This document shows positions 1-12,990 of a DNA stretch of 64,000 bases, one piece after another. This DNA comes from Gorsachius magnificus (Eukaryota; Chordata; Aves; Pelecaniformes; Ardeidae). Location of the stretch: NCBI GenBank assembly GCA_034008185.1, contig CM067082.1, forward strand, positions 100,125,311 to 100,189,310, given 5' to 3'. Every line of letters begins with the position of its first letter. Position 1 is the stretch's first letter. A model generated the notes under the pieces. The model had not been told where the DNA came from, did no database searches, and saw only the letters and a list, made by a program, of their open reading frames with translations. The position numbers were made by a program, and so were the translations under genes.

Positions 1-2315
1 AGTATAAGCAGGGCTGTGGCAATACACATTTGTTGCTCCAACAATATGCTTTTGAGGTGCTTGCTTTAGCGATTTTAGTCAGACTTCTTTTACATCAACT
101 TAAAGGAAATTATTCTGCAACTGTGCAGTACAGGATATAATCTATAGGCCAGAATTTTGCCTGTCCAGTGATTGAGCTCTCTTATCAAACATAATGGATT
201 CATAAAGCCATTGATGGAAGAAATAATTTGCATTCTCTGTCCTTATTTTTTTCTGGAAACATAATCCTTGACATTGGTTTTGCTGTTCATCTAATCACTT
301 TTACCTTGACAAGAAGGCTGCCAGTAGAGGCAATCCAAAGCAAACAGAAAAGATTTTAGAGCTTAGATAAGTAACTAAGAGTGTGTTAAGTTACTTATAT
401 GAAGGTGAACTCCCTCACTCTGTATACCACTAACCTCCCTGTCTTCAAAGTACTCTGTTAGTTTCCACCAAAGTACTACAGATCAGGCTTGCTTGTGGTG
501 AATCCCAGTGAGATATCTGTACAGCAGCACTGCAGAGTTATTCCAACTTTTATCTATACCTCATGAGGGACCCTTGGCCCGCACTTCATGACAACGTGGC
601 TCCACCAGAGTCAAACTACTATCACACCACTTCCTGAATGCACAGAACTTCCTTGCACAAGACAGAGAAAATTTAGAGTTGTTCTTTCAATCTACCCTCC
701 CTGTGAAAAAATTAAAGTTCATTCCTCTGCCTTCTCTCTGTCCTTTCTTCCACAATAAATAAGGATTGCCAGACTACACAGTGGCATGTAAGAAGTGACA
801 CAGTTCCCACAGAAATGGTAGACCTATTTTCTGGGAGGAGCAGATCAGATCAGCAAGCAGATGCTGACAACCCATATATGCAGACACAGAAGTTAATATG
901 ACCTTCCCCATTATAAACATAGAACATTCCCACATAGACTCCTATTAACCTTCTCTCACAAGGTTGTCAGCAACCTACTCACAACAGAGATCAGATGCTC
1001 CATATGGAATACATTGGGAATGCTTTATGCCATATTATTCTGTTCCTGGATGCTTCTCACATGATCATATTAGACTAAATCAGCATTTTCAGGAAACAAG
1101 GGTAAACACTGACTCAAGATAAAATCATCCTCAGCAAATTCTTTAGGTTTGTCACAGGATCACAGAAAGCTCCGACCTCTGAGGAGGCTGAATCACATTC
1201 ACACGCAGTTGGAGCATCCTCAGTTTTCATCCGGGGATGTGCCTTGGCAGGGTAACTTCTCTTATGCTGAATTTCACAACAGTATAGGTGAACAGCTTCT
1301 GCTATCAGAGTTAGTACAGTCTCTCTCAGAACTGAACCATAATAGTTAGCTGAGCTAACTGAGAAACTTCTTTCCCCTCTCTGGATAAACTATTTATTAA
1401 TAACCCTAATAAGAAGAAGAAAAATTGAGGAAAATATAAAGATACACACCTTTCCTACATATTTCTTCAGTCTTTCTGAAGCACTACATCAATTTACAGC
1501 AGTGTATAAATTTTCTGTACTAATCAATAATGCTTAAAAAAGTCAGCACTTTTCAGTGCTTAAGTAACTCAAAAAAATAGACTTGTAGAAAGCTGAACTT
1601 GACAATTACAGCCATCTCAAGGAAAAGAAACATGTTTTGTTGGTTCCAAAAATTTTATTAAAGAAATACCGTAATTAGGAGCAACTGAAAATTAGGTCTT
1701 GTATAGCATGCTATTATGTGTAATGACTAACCAAGGCATTCACTGTACTGGGCATTTTAGATAGATGCACGGGAGGCTTATGTTGAGTATGTCAGGAAGT
1801 CCTTCTTGTTAAAGACATAGATTCATCATTTACTAGGGTTCCAAATACACACAAATGAGGCTTACACTACAATGTCCACCTGCAGAGGCCATATAAAATT
1901 TCCTCCAAAATACTCAAATACAATTGCACACTAAGTCAATTCTTTTGGCCTCTAAAATGCCAGAAGAACTTGGCGTGAACTCCCAGGATTAAGCAGGAAC
2001 CATGAAGGGCTACTTTTCTTCTTTGGTTTCGATGCTCACTTGGGTACTGACCATGACTCAAACACTGAACCTTATAGTAACTGTTTAAGCCTGCTTAGTT
2101 AATACTATTAATTAACCACTGTACTGTAGTTAACCACTGTGGAATGAATTCATCTTCCTTTAGTAAAAATATTACAGCAATTGATATCAGAATACATCTC
2201 CCAATCTAAAGCACCAAGATTTGTGCACACAACTCAGCTTCAAAATCATCTGAGCTAGATTTACTTCTTGATATTTTTAGTAAATATGCAGACTTGCTCT
2301 ACCTTTCCCTTACAG
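1..2315. other. Unique AT-rich DNA, no gene recognised
   Basis: I see no repeat family, RNA gene or convincing coding exon here. The longest open stretch (about 1149-1349, plus, 66 codons) has no motif that I recognise and no strong splice context. The sequence looks like ordinary avian intergenic or intronic DNA. Confidence 0.5.
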
Positions 2316-2410
2316 GTTACAGAAAGACACATGTTCATGAGCTTGAGATGCAGTATGGAGCTCTAGATGCAGCAATGGATGAATTTCTGCACTACAATAT
2401 GAATTGCCAA
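2316..2410 (+). other. Candidate internal exon (unconfirmed)
   Basis: A pyrimidine-rich tract ending in TTACAG (2311-2315) precedes an open segment whose frame includes the helix-like run LEMQYGALDAAMDEF. The first two bases complete a codon. The frame stays open to the stop near 2488. A possible donor, CAA|GTTTCA, follows base 2410 but is weak. With that donor the exit phase is 0, which fits the entry phase of the candidate at 2928-2988. I do not recognise the protein. It may be a chance open segment, since such segments are expected in 64 kb, but composition and acceptor are better than background. Confidence 0.22.
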
Positions 2411-2927
2411 GTTTCAGTTTCATTCATTTTAGGAACAAAAACTTTGGAATACAATAATGTTTCACAGAATAGCACTTTCAATCTATAAAAATAACAATTT
2501 TGTCTATGAACTTAAATCTAAAAGTTATGGGTGACATTATTTTCTACATAATTCCTTAGAAAGGATTTTTCCACATACACTCATTAAGGTCACAAGATAA
2601 CATATGCAATCTAAAAGTTCACATAAGAGGTTTTAGTATTTATTATTAAGGATAACGTTAGGATGACAGAATTCTACCAGGGAAGAAAGCAAGTTCATTC
2701 AAGAAATAAAAGCAGGTTCTGAAACCAAACAGAAGGAAAGAAAATCCTGGTCTCCGCACACTCTCTTCTAGTCACCACTGAATATTATTCTGAAGTATGT
2801 AGAAGACTGATTATTTTAGTGAAGTAATTAATCAAGTAATGACTACACTTGTGTGTTCAATTATGGTCTTTATGGTTGATTAATCTTTATAATACATGTC
2901 ATTACTGGCTCTATTTTTTCCACCCAG

Positions 2928-2988
2928 GGCAAAGAAGGCCAATGTAAGAAATTAGAAGATAGCTATAACGAACTTGTACACTTAGAAG
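2928..2988 (+). other. Candidate internal exon (unconfirmed)
   Basis: A good acceptor (CTATTTTTTCCACCCAG) is followed by 61 bases that are open in only one of the three frames, beginning at phase 0 and including CKKLEDSYNELVHLE. The donor is GAAG|GTATGG. The residues look like part of an amphipathic or coiled-coil helix. The only open frame has the same entry phase as the exit of the 2316-2410 candidate. The first 15 bases also resemble a CR1 ORF2 segment (AAGAAGGCCAATG), which may be coincidental. No protein family recognised. Confidence 0.22.
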
Positions 2989-5900
2989 GTATGGTAACAG
3001 ACAATGTTAAGGACACATTTTTCAGTGTCAGAAATATTGGTTTGTTTACTGAAGCTGAAAAATAAAACGAACAACTGCTAAGCATACAATTCCTATGCAG
3101 TAGCACCAACTTGCCTGTTCAATGCTTTTTCATCTTTAGAAAGCAGATTCTTTAAGAGTCATAATGCCCCTAAGCTTTTCAGAAACAGTAGGGAAGGAAA
3201 GAAAGAACAAAGCTTTACATTAACTATCTGATTTTACATTTTTTTGTATATCTGGTTTTCATTTCAATGGCTCTGATTAAGGTAAGCAAGGTAATCTTAA
3301 GTCACATCACCTCCAGCAGCTAGCATTCTCAGTTTTCATTTATAAACAGTATTGGGCTAAATTCGTACTTTCTGAATCAGTATACTTGCCACTAGAAAAA
3401 AATGCTGTTGAGTCAGCTGGCAAATTTCATGACTCAATTGTTTGAACTGAACAAACATGCCTTTCATGAGAAAGCAGGGTGCCTTACGCTATGAGAGCAA
3501 TGTTTTTTCCAGAAGAAACACAAAGTCTCCATTGTCTGCTCTCCTAGGAGTAGTATTAGCCCAAATTGTACAGACATTTGAAAAGCAAAAGCCACTTTTC
3601 AAAGAGACTAACTCAGCTTCATGGTCACATAAAACCACCTATTAATCTCCCCCTCATAAAACTACTGTAGCAAAAATGATGACAGTATCAAATGACTGTA
3701 CAAAATGCTCCAAGGGACCAGAGCACATCTACTGGGGTAACTTCCAAAGGGCGTATGCAACCATCACTCCACTGAAGTTAACAACTTCTACAGCCTAAGG
3801 GTGCAAATGATAACTTTAATCTTTGAAGGATTTATACTAGCCAAACCAGTTGTAAGTTATTTATTCTACAGCACATGTCAAATGCTACCCAAATTACCAT
3901 TTTGTGATCATCTTGTCTGTCTCAAAACCTATAAATTTAATGGTCAAGAAAAATATGCTTAGTTTTCACTCCTATTATACATTGTTTAATTACTATATAC
4001 AAAAGGTAGGCATAGTCATACCTATACCCAAAAAAATTTAAAAGACAGTTGTCAAAAAACTCACACCAAAGCTTTTAAGAAGAAAAGTCTGAAATATGTT
4101 TGGGTAGTTTTATGTGATAGTAATATGTTAAAAGTGTTTAAGGCTTTTTTGCATTGCCATTTAATTTTCAGTATGTATTTGCTTTTCACTGGTGAAAAGT
4201 TGAGAATGATGCAAGAACACACAGTTTACATTAAAGTATTTCATTAATCTGTTGGTTTCTGAGTGTAAATCCCAGAAAATATCTTTGGAGATATGTACTG
4301 AAATTTGCCTTCTAAAACAATTCAAACAACTGTGTGCTTAATGGTGACAAAACTGAGTATTTTTACTTAGAATTCTAGCAAGGCTGGCTAGAGGACAATA
4401 AGGTCATCTAAGACACAGAAGTGCTGAAAATAAAAGAAAACTTGGATATTACAGCAACATGTTTTCTAGTGACTCTGCTTCTGATATTAGGATAAGAATA
4501 TATGTATAAACTCTCTTTGACTCAAGCATCTTATTTACATAGACTTCATGGAGAATAAGTGCTTTTAATACTCAGAAGTTATCACAAGAATTGATTTGGG
4601 CTAACTCCACTAGGAGTATATTAGGTAAACAGATTTAGATCTGAAGGACAATACACCAGATTAACACAGTCAGAGAATGAAACAATGGCATTGGTATCTC
4701 CAGGGGTAGGCTGCAAGCACATCTACACAATGTTTCATTGCTTTGGGAGCACAAAGTTTTAGGTTTTGTTGGGATTGATTTCCATAGTCCTGTAAGTATT
4801 CACATATGCATTCAGCATTACACACATGTACAGCTCCATTCATTTTAAAAAGACTGAGGAGGACTAGGCACATACTTATAAAATATTTATAAATCAAATG
4901 CTAAAAGAAAATGTACTACCAAGCACCAAAATACAGATTGGCATTTAATTTTGGCTCTCATAAGCCACAATGAAATCTCAGCTGAAATCTCAAAATCGGC
5001 TCAGGTGATTTTAGGTCAGCAGCATGCAATACGGTGAAGCTTTACGTTGAGTCTGACGGCTTTACAAATTGTGTGAACCTCGAGGTAGTTTGTAGTGAAA
5101 GATGCTGCAGCTTCAGCTACTTCACATAGATCAGTCTTGGCTGAAGGAAACTTCCTCTAACTGGCTGCTGCCCAAGTTTCTTGCCTTTAGTGGAAAAGCA
5201 GCCAGTTAATAGCCCTGTAGGAGTCAGACTAAGTTCTACACCTTTTCTTTATCATAAACCAGTGGATTTTTGGATAGAGAGGAAAAGTAGCATTCAAATA
5301 CCACCATTTTTACAAGCATGAAGAAAAAGGAAAAGCAGAAGATTCTCCTACCAACAGAGACAAGATGGATAAAAGCAGGGTAAGCTCAAGAAATTGTAAA
5401 ACTACAGCCTTCTGTCACTGTCTTCTACCTGCCACTGAACAGGTAAGGAGCCAACTGAGACAAACTTCGTTCTGCTTTGGCTACTCCTTCCTTCCACTCA
5501 TATATACCACTCCCAGTCGATGTGGATTGTGCTTTCTTTATGTTAAGTCCTCATTTGTCTTATTTCAAACTGGAGTCCAATTCACACATATAGATAATTC
5601 AACTTGGCTAAAGGCCTAGGGAATACAGGTTGAAATCCGCATAAGGACAACCCATCCATCACCATCAGCCATCCATATTATAGCCAAAAATTTCACTGCT
5701 TTCTCAATACTTTCTCAATACACTGCTTTTCCTTCCCCTTAACCCCCAGGTCAGTAATAGTTGTATATAAGTTTTAGCTCTGGCATCTATTTTAAGAGGT
5801 GGCAGATAACTGAAGCGCTTCAGATTTTGCAGCAGCAATAAAACAACAGGTAATTAGATGCTAAGGGAGAAATGGTTGCTGCTTTTTTTAAACCGCTATC

Positions 5901-7140
5901 TGCCATACAACTTAAATACTATTACCAGGTGCCCTCTCTTCTCACTATCAATTAGGAAAGAAGAAAAAAATGGGAAAAAAAAAAATTAGTCATATAGCAT
6001 TAATATCACAATAAAGAATTAGTATCTGAAATTGTTCAAATAAAAACTATGTAGTTTAGTTTGTTATGACTCACCAGGTCCCATTATTCAGAGGAATTCA
6101 AAATTGTTTAGTGCTTTCATGATTACAACTGTGATTCTTGAAAGCTTTACTAATCATGTTAAACAACTTAAGCCACTCTCCAAAGCATACTTGTTAGATA
6201 GGAAGTAGAATAAAATCACTGTTGTATTTCATGGACACTATGCAATGAGACACATTATTAGAGGGTATGGATTTGGTCAACCAATTGGAATACCCAAATT
6301 TGCACCTAAAAATTTTGACCAAATATTAGCTATCCAATAACCCTTCAAGTTGTGATTTGGCTGATTCTAATAAGCAAAGTAATGAAAAAAACCCTGTCTC
6401 CTCATATTAACATTTCAGAAAGCTGTGCTATTTTTACATTTAAGATGCACTAGTAATTGCTATATGTGAACATTCCCTGAAAGAGAAAAAAAATTAAAAA
6501 ATAAAACAAGCATTTGTCAATGGATGAAGATTAATAAAGTTGTTCTCTTTCAGTTGTAATTATGCAATTTTATATGGACAAGTTTATTTATTGAACAATG
6601 AAATTTTGGGTTCACTGGACACTGAATTGTGCTGGAATTGCTGAAGACCTTCAGAGTTTTCAGGGAGTCTAACCACTTCTGTACATCTCTGTTGTGACCC
6701 CGCCAAAGACAAAGACTTAACTTCTTCCTACTTAACCTTCCATAACAGTATGCTGCGAGGCACAAATTTTGTCTGTCTGAGTGAGTACAGACACTCGTTA
6801 TATTCATTTCACTTTTGCTCAACATTGGGCAGAGATGAGTCAGCTCCCATATTGATATAGCCTTATCACATAGTTACATTTAACATGGAATTGTTCCCAA
6901 GCAAATCAGGCCCACAGAGAGGTCATACTTCCTTAGGGTATCTCAGAGAGAGTGCTGAGTGAACTTATAAACTGTCTGTGCCTTTATTAGTATATGTGCA
7001 CATGGAGCCTGGTCCATGCTGTAATAATGAACACTGATGGATGAGCCAAATACATTCTTCTACTAGCAAATGTGAGTAAGTCCTCCCCATCACATGAATT
7101 AATTGTCTGCAAATGCACAGAAGAGTTGACTGACAACTGA
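2989..7140. other. Unique AT-rich DNA, no gene recognised
   Basis: Nothing firm is visible. Isolated consensus-like splice donors occur, for example CAG|GTAAGG after 5440. The open frames at 3457-3645 and 5365-5619 (plus) and 4670-4897 and 6550-6825 (minus) have no recognised motif. A short poly(A) run lies near 5980. Confidence 0.45.
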
Positions 7141-7240
7141 GAGGTCTTTTAGTCTAATGCTTCACTCAAACACAGGAGCACATCAAGTATACTGTACAAT
7201 GTGGAATAGGTCCAAAGCTTCCTGAGGTAACAGAGGCACC
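7141..7240 (-). repeat. Possible old CR1 3'-end fragment
   Basis: The plus strand reads GAGGTCTTTTAGTCTAATG followed by a CTCAAACACAGGAGCA-like stretch. This resembles the reverse complement of the avian CR1 3' untranslated region (the 'ggtcatctagtccaacc...ctcaaagcaggg' segment) after heavy decay. There is no ATTCTATG tail and both boundaries are guesses. Confidence 0.3.
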
Positions 7241-10200
7241 ACAGTCAGGGTGAGTTGTCAGTGGCAGCACTCATCTTTTCTTGGGTTCTCTCTCTGTCAT
7301 ACTCCATAGTCTCATTTTCATAATCTTTCTCAAGGGGAAGAGAACTATGCCATCCCTTCACTCCAATCCATGCACCCACGGCAAGGTTTGGTGAGCATAG
7401 CCATCTGAGCACTATGAGGCACTGGAGTACGTAGATTATTAGTAAGAGATTTTGGAGGATCTTTTAAGAGATGCAGAGAACCTCAGACTTTAGGCTAAAG
7501 ACCTGCAACCTACTCCCAAGTCAAAGATTATTACCATTCCAGAATGAATGAGCATTTCACAGCTCCTTGCAAAACACTATATCCCTCCTCTCCTTGAAAG
7601 CTATGCTTTAGCATCTGCCAGCTTAGAGACCAGGGGATTCTGTCTTCCCTAAACTTGCATCTCTTGTGAAAATGCACTGCTGTTCTGTCTGCCAAGTCAG
7701 TAGAGTGCTTGACAATGAACATTTCAAGTGACAATTATTTTCAGCTCAGGAAGCCGCTAGTAAGCCAAACAGTAGGTTTACAAGCTGAAAAGACATAGTA
7801 AAAAAATGAGGAGGCATTCACCAAAGCAGAATTATAGGCCCCAAAATTGAAGCATGTTCCTGTCATAACCTGTAAACACTAATGGCTGAATCCACCCTGA
7901 GATTTACAATGTATTTACTATTAGAAAAGAAAGATTACTTTAAAGTATTTGGTTAGAAAAGTTACTTCTTTAATGTGACACCCTGGTGTTGATAAGTGTT
8001 CTCCACTTATGACTTCAAAATTGTGTTTATTCAGCTTACCAGTCAAAATTAATATTTTTCTCAGACCTACAGGATCAGTGAAGCTTATGGAGAGGAAAAC
8101 AAACTAATGAACAACAACAACAAAAAAAAAAACCCAAACCAAAACCACCCTAGTACCTTTCTGCTTCATAAATTATAAACAACAACAGCCTGATAATGAA
8201 AAACAGTATGATCATGGACTTCTTCGTGTTGGCAATTTCAAAATGACAATAGATAGTTCCAAAAAGACAGTAGAGTTTGATTTTCGTAAACTAGCCTGAC
8301 CCTCCAGGCCTAAGAATAGCAGAAAACAAATGAAAAATAATTTGTAGCTTTGCTGGTAAACTAAGCATGACAAGGAAATAATATAGGATGAAGGTAACCC
8401 CAAAATGTTACATCTACTTATACGCCAGTTTTAATGCATCATTTTCTTCTATAAAGAAGAAAGTCTTCACCAGCCTCTGTCTGGCAGACTAGATATCAAA
8501 TCGCTACAATTTTGAAGAATGCTTCCTTCATACACAGAATTTTCTTTGCAATACAATACTTTAGTTTTAGTTACAGGTTATGCCATTGTACAGGCAAATA
8601 TTACTATTTGCCAATATTTAAATTGTTGAAGTTTTCTTCCAGCAATAACAATGCAACATTCTTTTACACAATTGGGATTCATTAGTTTGTTAAAGATGTC
8701 CAGAAAAATCACAGTTGTTTCACTTGTCAGGTACTAACATACTGTGAAACAGAAAACAAGCAAAAAACAAATCAAGACATGAACTATGTATGGCAATTTT
8801 ACTACACTAACTAGAAATAAAATTGCATTCACTAAACAGAGGATGCCGATTTCTTTGCTGCTGAAGGTGCCTTAAAATATGAGCTCAATTACTTTTCCAG
8901 TGTGCAGATTAAGGTTATATCTTTATTGCTTCTACGGTTAACTTGGAGGTCATCCTCAGCCAGAATTCTTTGCTTTTCCACCATCTGTATTGTACTTCAG
9001 AGCCTATACCTGTATCTTTCCTATGATACTCTCTTATTTCCCCAGTGTGACACAGATTCCTTGCACACTGCAAAACACAGCCCTTCCCAAAAACCTTGTG
9101 TGTTCTTCCATATTTGCCTGTACCTGTGGATAACAAAGAGGAAAGGGGGTACAGAGGAACAGAAAACAAACTGAGGATCTGGTGTAACAGTGGCAGACAT
9201 TTTATGCTGAAGACTACACAATAAGAGCACATTTCAAACAAGAGGGCCGTGCAAGGAATTTGGATTGATCTCATGCTCCAGGTAGATAGCATGCATCAAT
9301 TTGCTTACCTCTGGGACATGAGCATATAGCTTTAAAACCTAGAGCTATTGATAGCTTTATTCTGATGGATAAGTTCTTAGCCCCTTCTAAAGTGAACAAT
9401 AAAACTGGCTTTTACTTCATTTGCATGAATACAAGCATGAAAGACATTTGCCATAGGAGCAGTAATTTGCATTGAAGCATATGGATGCTCATATTCCTAA
9501 CTTCTGTGATTTTTATAGATGATGGTTTCTTAAGTAAACAGTACCGGCATCTAGTTACTGTCTGAATTTGGTTTAGGTTTGGGTTTTTTTTTTTAATGTT
9601 TCTATGCATTCTGGCTACAAAGAAAACCCTGAAAATGCTGGAATGTCTAAGGATTCCAGCACACTCTAAATATTCTAGCAAATAAGAAGCAGCCTAGTTT
9701 TGCAAAGTATGCTGTTTGGCTCAGTATCCATCAGCACCCACACTGTTTTTAAAACAAAGCCCATTAAATTGTTATGCTACTGGTATGTACACCCAAGGAA
9801 CTACATGGGTGTTTTATCTATTGAGCACTAGTGTTACATGTTTCTGGTGAGGTAAACATGCACTGTTAAATTTGCAGACATTTGGTCTGCAGTTTCAACA
9901 AGGAAATCTATGATTCTATAAAAGAAATTGTAACATGTTGCCCAAAGATTTGCAAATGCTTGAATCTCTTCAATACATACTGAACAAGTATAGGATGAGT
10001 CCCCAGGCCTGTCCACTGTCATACCCTCCTAGAATATTTGCCAGATTGCTTTCTCCTTCGTGTCTCATGCTGCAAAATTTCAGCACCTCCCTTTAGGTCT
10101 CTGTCATGGTGTCCATGATGTCATGATACTAAGTTTGGTACTGCCACTGAAATTATCATATTTTGCATACACCTGCCATTTATTTACCAAAGTGTGTTCA

Positions 10201-11429
10201 CAGAAGCATACACATATATTGTTTCCTCCCACTGGCTTGATTATTCTCTTCACTGCGTTTTACCAAATTTGCCTTTTGAACATAGCAAAGAAGCTGCAAA
10301 GAAAAACAACAAAAAAATCAACCCAAGATATTAAAAGCTTCAGAAACATTCCTAAAAATTTACTTAGACTAGAATTCACCATCACAGCATACTGCAGTAC
10401 ACTTATGTAGACTGCTTGCTCCTTTAAACACTTGTCAATTCTGTATAAGATATGGGCACCTCTGTGTCAGCAGTATTTCTTGACATTCCTTTATATTTAC
10501 CATTGAAATACCATGAATAATGCAAATAACAAGGTCATCTCACTGAAAATGCCGAGTTATTTAAGGTCTACCACGGTAATCCTCTTCTTCCAGAAAGAAG
10601 ATTTTGTTATTATTAGTGTCAGCCATAGGTCACTTGAATATAAGACTTCATCAATATCAATTAAACTCTATGACCCTCAGTAAAACAGTCGAATCAAAGT
10701 TAATTCAAATGCTAACAAATATAATTCCTTTTATCATTTAAACATTAGTTTTATCTAAAATTAATTTTTTCAGATAATAAACGTAATGGTCAAATCTCAT
10801 CAGAAAATTTCCTGATGTATTAAAGTATTAGACTTAAAATAACGGTAAATGATTTGCTGTAATTTTCCAAATTAACAAAGATTAACCAAAGGTATCTGTC
10901 CAATTAACCTTTAAATGATTATTTGAATGTGTTATAGTAAAATATTTGATAATATGTATTTTCAGAATTTAAAATAATTTATAGTTTTACAAGCAGTGTT
11001 ACTTAAGTCATACCAAATTTCAGTCTTCTTTGTGTAAGACTTCAGCATAACTTCATACATAAAACAGATTTATGAAAACTAATGTTTTGACTTTTGAAGA
11101 CCTCAGCACTTCCAGTGAAATATATAATATAAGAATGCATTGGCTCTATTAATGGAAATACTTAGTTAATGGCATATTATCTTAAAGGTAATTACATGTT
11201 TTGGTGCAAAAAAATAGCTTATAGCTATAAATCTGAAATAGTAAGACTAGAAGCTTTCTTACATTTAGTAACTCTATTAGTCAGACTTGTAGTACAACAT
11301 ATACTTATGGTTCATGTATCATATGGGAATATATGGGAATTGTGTTGAATTACATTCAATAGACAAGTAACAATTTCTGTCTTAATATTTTACTGTTCTT
11401 AGTAACTGTTTTTGCTTTCCAACATCCAG
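7241..11429. other. Unique AT-rich DNA, no gene recognised
   Basis: Open frames on both strands near 8.9-9.3 kb overlap each other and have no motif that I recognise, so neither is called. The frame at 10060-10410 (plus) is likewise unsupported. From about 10.6 to 11.3 kb the sequence is especially AT-rich. Confidence 0.45.
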
Positions 11430-11461
11430 AATATCAGCAAGTTGTAGAAACATTTTCAAAT
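11430..11461 (+). other. Candidate 32-nt microexon (unconfirmed)
   Basis: TTTTTGCTTTCCAACATCCAG is a good acceptor, and the 32 bases after it end at AAAT|GTAAGT, a near-consensus donor. Two frames are open. In one, the first two bases complete a codon and the rest reads YQQVVETFSN with exit phase 0. That entry phase matches the exit phase of the 2928-2988 candidate. Real microexons have this form, but so do chance pairs of splice motifs. No family recognised. Confidence 0.2.
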
Positions 11462-12619
11462 GTAAGTGCCCAGAGGAGATGCTCAAACCCTACAAGCTTC
11501 TGGTACCCTAGTAAGGTTTGACTGATCTTTAGGGGACACAAGTCCTTACGTCCATTCAAGTTTCCCTTTTGAACGCGTCTTCTTATCTTCAGAAACATAA
11601 TAAATAACTTCTCTCTCTGTTATACATGCTACCAATTAATTACGAAAAGCCACCGCCTACTGTCCACATAGAACATTCTGTTTTAAAGGGACTATGCACA
11701 GCTATTTGAGCCTACTGCTTCTCCTCCCATTGTTTTCCTATAATTTTTTTCAAGTTCCTACAATTCCCCATGTGTTTGTGTTGAAGAGTAGGGAATAGTT
11801 GATTTTAGGAAAAAGGGAAGTTCTAGATCATTTGAAACTTGCTTCACTCTGAAATCGGCAGTAGACAGAAACCAAAAGCAGGGTTCCAGAACGCCTTTAT
11901 CTTGCACTTCCAGTAAGGTGCAAGCCAGGAAGAAACATTTCCAACAGGCACAAAATACTGCCTGAGGAAAGCTCAGAATGCAGCAAGACATCCTTACTTA
12001 TGGTAGAGGAAAGAACATGTTCATCAGGTGTAAAAGGCAGCAGCTGTTTGATTGCAACAGCCACTAATGAAGTCTGGGTTCAGCTGGGGTTACTTCCATA
12101 TGGGTATTTTTGGCACTGAGAAAGGAAAGTGTGATAGAATCCTACATCTTGTCTTTTGTCGGGAGGGTAAAAACTATCTAGGCAACTAATGCTGAGCCTG
12201 GATCCCAGTAGGGGCTGCAGCATGGCTCAAAGCAGACTACAGACCAGGGACCAGAATCTTGCCTCCACTCATCTTCTATTCTCCGCTGAGCTGAGGAATC
12301 AGTTGGAGCTTTCATCTATGAGCTGTGAGATGAAGACAAAAGTTACAGACAACTAGCTGCTCAGCTATTTTATCTTGCTATTTCTAGAAACCCTGGCTCC
12401 TAATGGTCACAAGTACTTGCTGACAGTACTCTGAAGGCAACAACACTGTTCCATGCAAGCAAGGGACCTCAGTGAAATGTGGCAGAGATACAGAACCCTC
12501 TATGTTCCTCCACTTCAAGAGTGGAGGCAGGTGAGAACAATTAAGAGCAAGTTTTAGGGTCATGATGTTGAAATGATAGTATGGTTAGATGGCATTATAC
12601 CTTGCCAGGTGTGCAAGGG
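11462..12619. other. Unique DNA, no gene recognised
   Basis: No repeat or exon that I can support. The minus-strand frame at 11758-11991 is probably fortuitous. Confidence 0.45.
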
Positions 12620-12990
12620 TTACAGATTTCATAGATTTTTCAAGTCGTAAGAGCTTCTGACCACTTAGTCTGATCTGTCATATAACAAAAGCCACAGAGC
12701 TTAATTCAGTTACCTGCTAATTTAAGACTGTGAACCCATGTCTGACAATCATTTATCTTCTAGATAATGTTCTAGAGTTTAGTCTTGAATTACAGGTTTC
12801 AGAGATGAGAATGTTTCTAAGTATGTATTTGGAAGCCAGTTCCTACAACCAGATACCCTCCTTGATAAAAGTCAATACTTCACCTCTAGTTTTAATGGAC
12901 CTGAAAAAGCTTTTTTAAAAATATCTAGAATGATTTCTGTTCTTTTTTCTGAAATGTCTTTACTTTTTTCTCAGTCCCTTCAAACTGGTT
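12620..12990 (-). repeat. Ancient CR1-like LINE 3' end
   Basis: The plus strand carries TTCATAGATTTTTCAAG, then TTAGTCTGATCTGTCATATAACA, AAGCCACAGAGCTTAATTCAG, ATCTTCTAGATAATG and TTTAGTCTTGAATTACAGG in that order. This series matches the reverse complement of a CR1-type 3' UTR that I know as common in turtles and crocodilians (tail ending in 'aaagtctatga'), so the element points to the minus strand. It is strongly diverged, as expected for an insertion much older than the avian CR1 copies elsewhere in the window. The left end near 12620 is fairly clear. The right end is approximate. Confidence 0.55.
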
